A stretch of 50,156 nt of DNA, taken from positions 1 through 50,156 of the forward strand of contig JAFDYS010000013.1 of the NCBI GenBank assembly GCA_018267315.1, read 5' to 3'. This DNA comes from Bacteroidota bacterium (GTDB taxonomy: Bacteria > Bacteroidota > Bacteroidia > Chitinophagales > UBA10324). A program made the position numbers and the translations under genes. Numbering within the stretch: the stretch's first letter is position 1; every line of letters begins with the position of its first letter. The notes under the pieces were generated by a model that had not been told where the DNA came from, did not search any database, and was given only the letters and a program-made list of their open reading frames with translations. Shown here piece by piece: positions 25,043 to 34,700 of this stretch.

Positions 25043-26632
25043 ATGATTAAGATCCTGAGTGCCGAGCAACTCCGCATGGCCGATGAGTTTACCATCAGTC
25101 AGCAGCGTATCAAGAGCATTGATCTTATGGAACGCGCAGCCGAATCATTTGTGGAGTGCCTGTTGAGGAAAGCGTACCTGCCGCCGGCGCCTGCATGGTT
25201 TATTTTCTGCGGATACGGTAATAACGGCGGCGATGCGTTGGCAATTGCCCGCTTGCTCAAGAAAGACGGTGAGGAAGTAAATGTGTTTTACCTCGCAGAA
25301 AAGAACGAGTACTCTGAAGATTTCCAGACAAACTTTGAACGGCTTAAACGATTGAAAGGAATTACTCCGGTGCCCATCAGCCGTGTGGAAGATTTTCCCA
25401 TGATCAGCCGCGACGCAGTCATTATTGACGGGTTATTCGGTTCCGGGCTGAACCGGCCTCTGATCGGGTTACCTGAAAAACTTATCCGCTACCTCAATGA
25501 ACAGGATGCATTACGGGTGGCTATTGATATTCCCAGTGGATTGTTTTCCGATCAGCTCACTACCGGCACTTCCTTTCATGCGTTCTACACCATCAGTTTT
25601 CACGCGCCCAAGCTTTCATTCCTGTTTGCTGAAAATGCTGAGGCCGTGGGATATTACTGTGTGGTGGATATCGGCCTCAGCGATGAAGTGATCCGGAGCA
25701 TCAACACAAGCAACCTGCTGATTGAAGAAGAAGATGTGAGGCAACGGCTTCGTCGCCGCAAAAAATTCGATCATAAGGGAAACTACGGCCACGCCCTCAT
25801 ACATGCCGGCAGCAGCGGAAAAATGGGCGCGGCCATCCTGTGCGCCGCCGCGTGCGCCCGGGCTGGTGCCGGACTCACCACAGCCCATGTTCCTTATCAG
25901 CAATCCGTTTCCATCAATGCGGCCTTACCGGAAGTGATGACCCGTGAATATGAAAACGCACCTTTTGATTTTGCTTCCATGAAAGAAATAAGCGCCTTTG
26001 CCATTGGACCCGGCATTGGCACCGGCAACGAAGCGAGAAAGGCCGTCATGGAATTATTGAAAACCGTTAGAGCGCCCATGGTGCTTGATGCTGATGCTAT
26101 CAACATTGTTGCTTCAGAAAAAAAACAGTTGGCACTTCTCCCGCCAAACACCATTCTCACACCGCACCTCAAGGAATTTGAGAGATTAGCCGGTAAAACA
26201 AAAACATGGATGGAACGCCATGAGCGGCAGCTTGAACTTTCTCAAAAGCATTCGCTGTACATCGTACTCAAAGGCGCTTATACCTGTATCACCACGCCGG
26301 AAGGATTTTCCTTTTTCAATCCAACCGGCAATCCCGGAATGGCAAAGGGCGGCAGCGGCGATGTGCTCACCGGCATGATTGTTTCCTTCCTTGCACAGCG
26401 CTACTCTGCCGAAGACGCCTGTGTGCTCGGTGTCTATCTCCATGGACTTGCGGCCGATCTGGCTGTGGAATTTGAAAGCCATCATTCGCTCATGGCCAGT
26501 GACATCATTCATAATATTGGAGCCGCATTCCGAAAAATTGATGACCCTGAAGGAAAAGCGCAGTTGCAGCATCCGGGCGACCCTGATCCCGGCGATTATT
26601 TTCATGATCATGACATCCTGCGGCTCAACTAA
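25043..26632 (+). CDS. nnrD: Bifunctional NAD(P)H-hydrate epimerase / ADP-dependent NAD(P)H-hydrate dehydratase
   Basis: The protein repairs hydrated NAD(P)H. Residues 1-215 are the YjeF_N epimerase domain (CGYGNNGGDALAIARLL, IDGLFGSGLNRPL, AIDIPSGL). Residues about 225-500 are the ribokinase-like dehydratase domain, with KGNYGHALIHAGSSGKMGAA, AIGPGIGTG, DADAIN, TPHLKEFERL and the ATP/ADP site NPGMAKGGSGDVLTG. The fused nnrE-nnrD arrangement is common. The last roughly 30 residues (acidic, DPDPGDYFHDHD) go beyond the usual end of the domain. They are encoded by DNA that in another frame gives the signal peptide of the next gene. Confidence 0.95.
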   Translation: MIKILSAEQLRMADEFTISQQRIKSIDLMERAAESFVECLLRKAYLPPAPAWFIFCGYGNNGGDALAIARLLKKDGEEVNVFYLAEKNEYSEDFQTNFERLKRLKGITPVPISRVEDFPMISRDAVIIDGLFGSGLNRPLIGLPEKLIRYLNEQDALRVAIDIPSGLFSDQLTTGTSFHAFYTISFHAPKLSFLFAENAEAVGYYCVVDIGLSDEVIRSINTSNLLIEEEDVRQRLRRRKKFDHKGNYGHALIHAGSSGKMGAAILCAAACARAGAGLTTAHVPYQQSVSINAALPEVMTREYENAPFDFASMKEISAFAIGPGIGTGNEARKAVMELLKTVRAPMVLDADAINIVASEKKQLALLPPNTILTPHLKEFERLAGKTKTWMERHERQLELSQKHSLYIVLKGAYTCITTPEGFSFFNPTGNPGMAKGGSGDVLTGMIVSFLAQRYSAEDACVLGVYLHGLAADLAVEFESHHSLMASDIIHNIGAAFRKIDDPEGKAQLQHPGDPDPGDYFHDHDILRLN

Positions 26633-27104
26633 GCACGCGGCATCATCAAAGGCGGCTCCCGTTGTTTCCGATAATGCAGAAAGCAAAAAACTCAGGCAGG
26701 AATATGCCGGGTTGATTGGCGTACCCCCTGATCAAATCACCAATCTCAAACTCTATCGCTTCATTGATTCATGGATGGGAACGCCGTATGCGTATGGCGG
26801 CAAAACCAAATCAGGCATTGACTGCTCCGGCTTTGCTGAACAGCTTCAACTCGCTGTTTACGGAAAAAAGATATGCTGCAGTTCGGCGGAGATATTTGAA
26901 CACTGCACGCCGGTAAAACAAAATGACCTGCAGGAAGGTGATCTGGTTTTTTTCAGGATCAACAGTAATTCCGTTTCACATGTGGGCGTTTACCTGGCCA
27001 ATGAAAAATTCGTGCATGCAAGCACTCAACTCGGCGTAGTGATCAACAGTTTGAACGAACCCTACTACCAAAAGTATTTCTACCGGGCAGGAAGAATCAA
27101 TTGA
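26541..27104 (+). CDS. NlpC/P60 (C40) peptidase lipoprotein
   Basis: The best start is ATG 26541, giving MTLKEKRSCSIRATLIPA, a basic n-region followed by a hydrophobic stretch and lipobox MTSC (C27). This overlaps the 3' end of the nnrD gene by 92 nt in another frame. The NlpC/P60 domain covers about 75-187: SGIDCSGF (catalytic C95), SVSHVGVY (H147) and FVHAS (H159). It is probably an outer- or inner-membrane-anchored endopeptidase that cuts the D-Glu-DAP bond of wall peptides, similar in layout to Spr/MepS. It is the second C40 peptidase in this gene run. Confidence 0.9.
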   Translation: MTLKEKRSCSIRATLIPAIIFMIMTSCGSTKHAASSKAAPVVSDNAESKKLRQEYAGLIGVPPDQITNLKLYRFIDSWMGTPYAYGGKTKSGIDCSGFAEQLQLAVYGKKICCSSAEIFEHCTPVKQNDLQEGDLVFFRINSNSVSHVGVYLANEKFVHASTQLGVVINSLNEPYYQKYFYRAGRIN

Positions 27105-27151
27105 TGTGATGCACGGAGTAAAGGGGCGTTATGGTTTGGCCGGCTGCTTGT

Positions 27152-27159
27152 TATCTTTG
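27152..27159 (+). promoter_or_regulatory. Possible -7 promoter element (TAnnTTTG) at purB
   Basis: TATCTTTG lies 4 nt before the purB ATG. A TTTG at 27135-27138 is nearer than the usual -33 spacing. If used, the start point would be at or just past the ATG, so either the mRNA is nearly leaderless or the motif is coincidental. Confidence 0.3.
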
Positions 27160-27163
27160 TAAT

Positions 27164-28516
27164 ATGAATCTCACCCCATTAACGGCGATCTCACCCATTG
27201 ACGGCCGTTACCGTGATAAAGTCCAGTCGCTCGACGCTTTTTTTTCTGAATATGCACTGATGAAATATCGCGTGTTTGTGGAAGCCGAATACTTCATCGC
27301 CCTGTGTGAACTCAATCTTCCGCAACTGAAAACATTTACGGCTGAAAACAAAGCGGCACTCCGGCAGATCGTTCGCAATTTTTCAGAGCGGGATGCCTTA
27401 CGCATCAAGGAAATCGAAAAGACTACCAATCATGATGTGAAAGCTGTGGAATATTTCCTCAGGGAAAAGTTTAAAGAACTCGGTTTCGAATCCCTGATTG
27501 AGTTCATACACTTCGGACTCACCTCACAGGATGTTAATAACACTGCAGTGCCATTGTCGCTCAAAGAGTCCTTGCAGCAGGCATTAATTCCTTTACTGGC
27601 GCAGGTGATTGAAAAACTAAAATCACTTTCATTGGAATGGAAAGAGGTGCCTTTGCTGGCGCACACACACGGCCAACCGGCCTCGCCTACCCTGTTAGGC
27701 AAGGAGGTTTATGTATTCGTGGCACGTTTGGTGAATCAGAAAGATGAACTGGTGCGCCTTCCTCATGCCGCCAAGTTCGGCGGTGCCACAGGAAACCTGA
27801 ATGCGCATTACGCTGCCTTCCCCGATGTGGACTGGAATGCATTTGCCAATCGCTTCGTTGAATCATCTCTCGGACTCAGGCGATCAACACCCACCACTCA
27901 GATCGAGCACTATGATTACCTCGCTGCACAATGTGATGCCATAAAGCGTATCAACAACATCCTCATTGATCTCTGCCGCGATATCTGGCTTTACATTTCG
28001 ATGGACTACTTCAAACAGAAAATAAAAGCAGGTGAAGTGGGTTCATCCGCCATGCCGCACAAGGTGAATCCGATTGATTTTGAAAATGCGGAAGGCAATC
28101 TCGGCATCGCCAATGCATTGTGCGAACATCTCGCTGCCAAACTTCCGGTTTCGCGATTGCAGCGCGACCTCACCGACTCTACGGTGCTGCGCAATATCGG
28201 CGTGCCCATCGCCCATTCCATGATTGCCATGCATTCCATCATCAAAGGACTTGAGAAACTCATTTTGAATGAAGCAAAGCTGAAGGAAGATTTAGAAAAC
28301 AACCGTGTGGTGGTGGCCGAAGCCATTCAAACTATATTGCGCCGCGAAAACTATCCCGATCCCTATGGCGCATTGAAAGAACTTACCCGGAAAAATGAAA
28401 AAATCTCCGCTGCGGAAATCTCAGCATTCATAGATTCTCTCGAGGTAAGTGATGCCGTCAAGCGCGAACTGAAAGCCATTACACCGTTCAATTACACAGG
28501 TAAGTTTTCCGGCTGA
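27164..28516 (+). CDS. purB: Adenylosuccinate lyase
   Basis: PurB catalyses two fumarate-releasing steps of purine synthesis (SAICAR to AICAR, adenylosuccinate to AMP). I start at MNLTPLTAISPIDGRYRDK, the canonical PurB N-terminus; 11 extra upstream codons are not typical. Family motifs are present: TTNHDVKAVEYFL, HFGLTSQDVNN, AHTHGQPASPTLLGKE and the mobile signature loop GSSAMPHKVNPIDFENAEGN (serine near residue 295). Length of 450 residues is standard for the E. coli-type enzyme. A DUF5522 gene starts 2 nt after its stop, so the pair is likely co-transcribed. Confidence 0.96.
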   Translation: MNLTPLTAISPIDGRYRDKVQSLDAFFSEYALMKYRVFVEAEYFIALCELNLPQLKTFTAENKAALRQIVRNFSERDALRIKEIEKTTNHDVKAVEYFLREKFKELGFESLIEFIHFGLTSQDVNNTAVPLSLKESLQQALIPLLAQVIEKLKSLSLEWKEVPLLAHTHGQPASPTLLGKEVYVFVARLVNQKDELVRLPHAAKFGGATGNLNAHYAAFPDVDWNAFANRFVESSLGLRRSTPTTQIEHYDYLAAQCDAIKRINNILIDLCRDIWLYISMDYFKQKIKAGEVGSSAMPHKVNPIDFENAEGNLGIANALCEHLAAKLPVSRLQRDLTDSTVLRNIGVPIAHSMIAMHSIIKGLEKLILNEAKLKEDLENNRVVVAEAIQTILRRENYPDPYGALKELTRKNEKISAAEISAFIDSLEVSDAVKRELKAITPFNYTGKFSG

Positions 28517-28518
28517 GA

Positions 28519-28713
28519 ATGGATTCTCTCAAACAAGGTGAAGATTTTTATATAGACGAAAGCGGTCTTTATGTTTTCACGGAAGCGTATCATCTCAAAC
28601 GCGGTTACTGTTGCCGTAGCGGATGCCGCCACTGTCCGTACGGATATCTTGGCGACAACCGAAACGATGAGGAAAAAAGAGTGCAACGATTAATAGAAGA
28701 ACAAAACAACTGA
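28519..28713 (+). CDS. DUF5522 family small cysteine-rich protein
   Basis: The 64-residue protein has the compact motif YVFTEAYHLKRGYCCRSGCRHCPYG (residues 18-42), with C31, C32, C36, H38 and C39, typical of DUF5522. The cluster of Cys/His suggests a bound metal, but the ligand and function are unknown. The start ATG lies 2 nt after the purB stop and likely depends on translation of purB. Its 3' end is 22 bp from the convergent giant adhesin gene, with no evident terminator between them. Confidence 0.88.
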   Translation: MDSLKQGEDFYIDESGLYVFTEAYHLKRGYCCRSGCRHCPYGYLGDNRNDEEKRVQRLIEEQNN

Positions 28714-28735
28714 TGTGCGATTGGTTTCCGGCGAA

Positions 28736-31700
28736 CTAGAAGCCATCATTGCGGCTTTTCACAATCAACTGACGGCTGTGAAAACCTGACTCCCCTTCGC
28801 CTTCCAGCATGTAGCAACCCGACGCCATGCCCACAAGACTGATCCGGATGCTTCCGGTATAGTTTCCATTCATTTCAAAAACCCGGTTACCCAACATATC
28901 AGTGATGCGTATGCGGTGCAGTGTTTCATTCGTTTCCATATTGAAATGCTCACCGAACGGATTGGGATTGATGCTGATCTTTTCATCTCCTTTAAAATAG
29001 ACACTGACCAGGTCGGAATAGGTGCTATGGCCATCCAGATCGGTAAGCTTAAGCCGGTAATAATTTGTACCCTGCCATGGATGGACATCCATTGCGGAAT
29101 AGTCTAACGGTAACACACTGAACCCGGCTGCATGAGTTATTTGGAATCCTAAGAACTGATCGTGCGTCATCATTTTTTCAACGGTGAAAAAGTCAGTATT
29201 AAATTCTGAAACGGTGGTCCAGTTGAGTAAAACCACATTGGCTACCGCTTCCGCACTAAAATTCAGCAGGGTGATTGGCAGCACCGGAGAAACCACGATC
29301 ACGATGGTATCAATACAGCCATTGGCATCCATGACCGTGATGGTGTAGGTACTGTCAGCAAGGCACGTAAACACGTTACTGCTTTGAAAATTTATGCCAT
29401 CAATACTGAATTGATATGGCGGCGTGCCGCTGATCGCAGAAGCTGTAATCGTGCCGGCACCGCACATGGAAGATGAGGTGGATGCGGATACGGATGGAGC
29501 CGCAATACTGCTGACCGTTGCAGTAGTAATCGCCGTGCAACCGTTGGCGTCCATGGTGGTTACAGTGTAGGTTCCTTCTGCAAGTCCGGTAAAAATGTTG
29601 TTTGATTGAAAAGTGATTCCGTCTATGCTATAGGTGAGTGACCCGGTGCCACCGGAGCCGATGGCCGTAATCGCTCCATCATCATTGAAGCACGATGAAG
29701 ATGATGGAGTAGCAGCGACATTGGGGCCTTCGAGATTGAGAATCGTTACATCAACGGTTTTTGTGCAGCCGTTTGCATCTTTCACCCAAACGGTATAGGT
29801 GCCGGCGGAAAGACTGTTGAAAGTAGTTGCCGCCTGATACGTGACCCCATCAATGCTGTACTGAAGCGGCGCAGTTCCGCCTGAAGCAGATGCGGTGATT
29901 TCTCCATTCGAACTGCCGCAGGTGGTATTGACAACGGTTGAAGAAAGTGCAGAAGGGCCAGCCACATTGGCCACATCAACCAGTTTGGTGGCTATGCATC
30001 CGTTGTTGTCCTGCACGGTAACCGTGTAGGTGCCGGCCTGCACATTGGTAAATGTTCCGCTGCTTTGAAAAGTAATTCCATCAATACTGTACATAAGCGG
30101 AGGCGTTCCGCCGCTGCCGGTTCCGGTAATGCTTCCATTGGCGTTGCCGCATTTGGAGGAAACCGAATTGACGGATAATGACGGTCCTGAAATATTGCCC
30201 ACATTAACTGTTGTTGCGTTCACACATCCATTGGCATCCTGAACAGTCAGTGTATAAGCGCCTGCACCCAATCCCGAAAAAGTGTTGCTACTCTGAAATG
30301 TAATGCCATCAATGCTGTAAATCATTGGAGAAGTTCCGCCGGAAACAGATGCCACGATGGACCCGTTATCATTGCCGCAAGATGCCCCGATGGAATAAGC
30401 CGTTGCCACCGGTTGTGTGGTGGCAGGAACCGTTACGGTGGTGGTTGTAATACAGCCGCTCGCATCTGCCATCCATACGGTGTAGTTACCTGAAGCAAGT
30501 CCCGAAAAACTTCCGCTGCTTTGGTAGATGGTGCCGTTAATACTGTACTGAAGCGGAGCTGTGCCTCCGTTGCCCTGCGCTGTTATGGATCCGTTCACTG
30601 ACCCGCATGATGTGCCGGTGGCGGCGGCAGAGAGGGAAAGGGAACTTACGCCGGTAAATGTCACAGTTGACGCATTGAGGCATCCCACTGCATCTTTGAC
30701 CAGTATGGTATATGTACCGGGACCTAATCCGGTGAATGTACCACTGCTCTGAAAAGATCCGTTGTTGAGATTGTAGGTAAGAGGTGCTGTACCTCCGCTT
30801 CCGGTTGCGATAATTGATCCGTTACTGAGGCCGCAAGTTGGGTTTGTTGAATTCAGTGTCACACTCGGCCCGCCCGTGCTGAGCACGGTAGCCACCGCAG
30901 AGCCGGTGCACCCCTCATTATCTTTTACAGTCACAGTATAGGTGCCGGGTGCCAATCCGGTGAAAGATCCGCTGCTCTGGTATGTGCCACTGTTTAACTT
31001 GTATTTGAACGGTGGTTCATCTCCGTTGCCCACAGCTACGATGCTTCCGGTGCTGCTTCCGCAAACAGAATTAGTAACTGTGAGCGTTACCGTAGGTCCG
31101 GGTACGGCGCCGATCGTAACAGATACTGAGGCCGTACATCCATTTGCATCTTTCACAGTCACTGTATAGGTGCCTGGAGTACTGATGTCAAATGCATTTT
31201 CGGTATCATAAGGTCCCCCGTCAATGCTGTAAGTGTATGGCCCGGTACCGCCGGTACCAATTACTTTTATTTCACCCTGATCGCCGGCTACGCAAGGCAC
31301 ATCATCTGCAATAAGCACTGTAATATCCGGTGCCGGGCCGCTGCCGACATTACTCACTGTTGCAACCGCTGTTCCGGTACATCCGGCGGCATCCATTACG
31401 GTTACGGTATAGGTTCCCGGCGTAATTCCGGTAAATGAACCGCTGCTCTGAAAGGTGCTGCCATCAATGCTGTATTCATAAGGTGAAGTTCCGCCGGAAC
31501 CGGTGGCATTGATGGTACCGTTATCGCTGTTGCAATTTGCATTTATCGTGGTTACAGAAACTGTTGGCGCGAACACAATACCCACCACAACATTGGTAGT
31601 GGCCGTGCATCCGTTAACATCCACTACAGTTACCGTATAATTACCGGCTGCAACATTGGTGAATTGATTATCGCTCTGATATGTGACTCCGTCAATTGAA

Positions 31701-34700
31701 TACTGAAGCGATCCCACTCCACCGGAAGCTATTGCCGTGATGCTTCCGTTATTTCCACTGCACGGCGTTGAGATGGAACTGGCTGACAGGGAAAGTCCGG
31801 AAGCATTTGTTAGCACAACTGAAACGGTACTAATGCATCCATTGGCATCCTTCACCGTGATAGTATAACTGCCCGTGGCGAGCGAATTGAACACGCCGCT
31901 GCCCTGGAAGTTACTGCCATCAATGCTGTACGTCAATGGAGCGGTACCACCCGAGCCGGTGGCGCTGATCACCCCATCATCTGCTCCGCAGGATGTTGGT
32001 GTGGTTACAGCCGATACGGATGGTCCGGCGGTATTGGTAACAGTAACTGTAGTAGCTCCATAGCATCCATTCGCATCTTTTACAAGAACCGTGTAGGTGC
32101 CCGGAGCGAGTCCGCTGAAAAATCCGCTGGACTGGAAAGTGAATCCGTTGATGCTGTACGTGAGTGGCGCTGTGCCACCCGAACCGCTTGCTGTGATAGT
32201 TCCTGTACTCGTGTTGCAGGCCGCAGAAGTGGTGGTAGCAGTTACGGTCGGTGCATTGCTTGCACTTACCGTTACATTAACTGTGCTGGTACATCCGTTT
32301 GCATCTTTTATTGTTACCGTGTAAGAACCGGCGGTAAGTCCACCGAAAAAGCTGCTGCTCTGAAAGGTGATTCCATTGATGCTGTACTGAAGCGGAAGCG
32401 TGCCACCCGAACCACTGGCGGTAATCGTGCCATTGCTGTTACCGCAGGTGGCGGAAGTGGTGCTTGCAGTCACTGTGGGTCCGGTTGAGTTGGCGACGGT
32501 GCATGTGAATGTGGCAAGGCACCCATTTGCATCCTTTACGGTCACCGTGTACGTTCCTCCCGCAAGCCCGGTGAAGACATTGCTGCTTTGATAGTTGTTT
32601 CCATCCAAACTATACTGTAGCGGCAATGATCCGCCGGTGGCAAAGGCAGTGATGCTTCCGTTATTTGTATTGCAATAGGTAGAAGCCGGTGTGGCTGTAA
32701 GGGAAGGTCCGCCGACAGCCCCGATGGTAACCGTTACTTCATTGATGCAGCCGGTGACATCTTTCACAGTTAAAACATAGGTTCCTGCCGATAGACCGGT
32801 AAAGAAATTGTTGGCCTGAAAAGTTGATCCGTCAATGCTGTATTGCAAAGGTGGTGAGCCGCCGGTTCCATTGGCCGTGATGGTTCCGTTACTGATGCTG
32901 CACGAAGCATCCGTTTTGGAAAATGTGAGAGAAGGGCCATTGGCATTAATAATGGTAATGGTATCAGTGGTGCCGCACCCGCTGGCATCTTTTACCGTAA
33001 CAGGATAAACGCCAGCACCCAACCCTGTGAAGTTGCCACTGCTCTGAAAAGTCACTCCGTCAATGCTAAAGGTGTAGGGCAAACTTCCGCCCGAACCGCT
33101 TGCACTGATGGTTCCGGTGTTTGCGCCGCAATCCGTGTTCGTGCTGTTAACTGTAAGCGCCGGACCCGGTAAGGTGAAGTCTGCTGTGGTAGATGTTCCG
33201 CTGCATATCTGATTCACATAAGCAATCATGGTGTAAGTAATACCGGGAGTGAGTCCGGTGAATGTTCCGGTTGAATTACTGTTCACCAGGTTAGGGCCGA
33301 TGTATAATTCATAGGTTACCGTTGATCCCGGCGGCGGCGAAGGGCTGATGCTGCTCGTGACGGAAGCCGTGGCACAATCGGGAAATAGCGATAGCGTATA
33401 AGAAGTGCTGGGGCATGAATAGGTAGAAACATTGAAAGAAGCGACAAAGCCATCGCCGCTTGCATAAAGCAGCGTTTTCGCTTCATCATATGCGAGATCA
33501 TAAACTGATTTGGTGGAGTAGCCCGTAACACTGATGTCTGCCACTGCCGCATCATCAAAAGCGGCACCGTTGAAAAGGTAAACCTTAATGGTTCCATTCG
33601 TTGAACCTACAAATACATGATTGCATTCATCGGCAATGATGCCTCCCGACCACAGAGCTGTATTGGCGGCCACGGTGAGAGAAGTACCTACGCCTGCTCC
33701 TGTGGATTTATTGATGGCCTTAAGATTTTTCCCATCCCAGTAAAACAAGTAAGAAGAATTAATCGCAAACACATTACAGGAGTTCTCGATCATACCGCCG
33801 GTCATGTAAGGCCGGTTTGCTATTTCCTGAATCACGGTAAAACCGGAAGTGGCGTTCCATGCTACGGTGCCTCCGCTGTATGGCGAGGGATTCTTGTAAA
33901 TCTTGTTGGAGAGAGATGGAGTGCCATAAAGTGATCCGTAGATGGTATACATATCGCTCGTAACCGGATCAATGATAATGTCGGCGATATCCTGTGCCCA
34001 ACCGGTGCTCACGCTATATGGTATGCCCGTTACATTGAGCGGTGTAAGTATGGTGGATGGCGGGGTGCACACGGCGAAATTGTTATTGGAATTGGTGCCG
34101 CCTCCGGCTATCAGGATTTGAGGAGAACCGCTGTTACAACTCCAATACATTTTCCAGTCCTCCAGGAAATTTGAATTGGGAGTGGTGATGTAGTTATCAT
34201 ACAAGCCGTTGGTGTTGATACGAATCACTTTGAATCCCGTGGTAGGATTGAATCCCTGCCCGAGGTAAACACTTCCTGTGGTTTTTTCAACCACCCACCC
34301 GCCATAGTACGTTCCGAACGTCCAGGAAGGAATGCTCAGCGTGCCGTTGAAAGTCCACTGCCACACACCGGAAGAATTGTATTTCGCGAGCTGATAAACA
34401 TTGCCGTCGCCGCCACCGGTTACATACACGTTTCCATCATAATCAAAGTCAACATCCTTCGCTTTACCCGTATTCGTCCCCGTAAGATTACTTGCAGAAC
34501 TGATGAAGGGGTCAATGACGAGAGTTTTCTTCGGGTCAAGCGCCGCAGCATGGAAGGTAAGCAACCGGTCTTTTAATTGGGGATGAAGGACCACCTTTCC
34601 CGCTTCACTTGAATAGTAACTTTCCGGCGCCGACTGATCGAATGCTCCCAACGCTGATTTGAATCGTACACTGCCGTCCTGCTTCAGTTGCACACGGCCC

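Noticed and set aside
29285..33168. Periodic 228-bp units considered as a non-coding satellite or CRISPR
   Set aside because: The period is a multiple of three, the frame stays open, and the translated units are clearly SprB-type domains.
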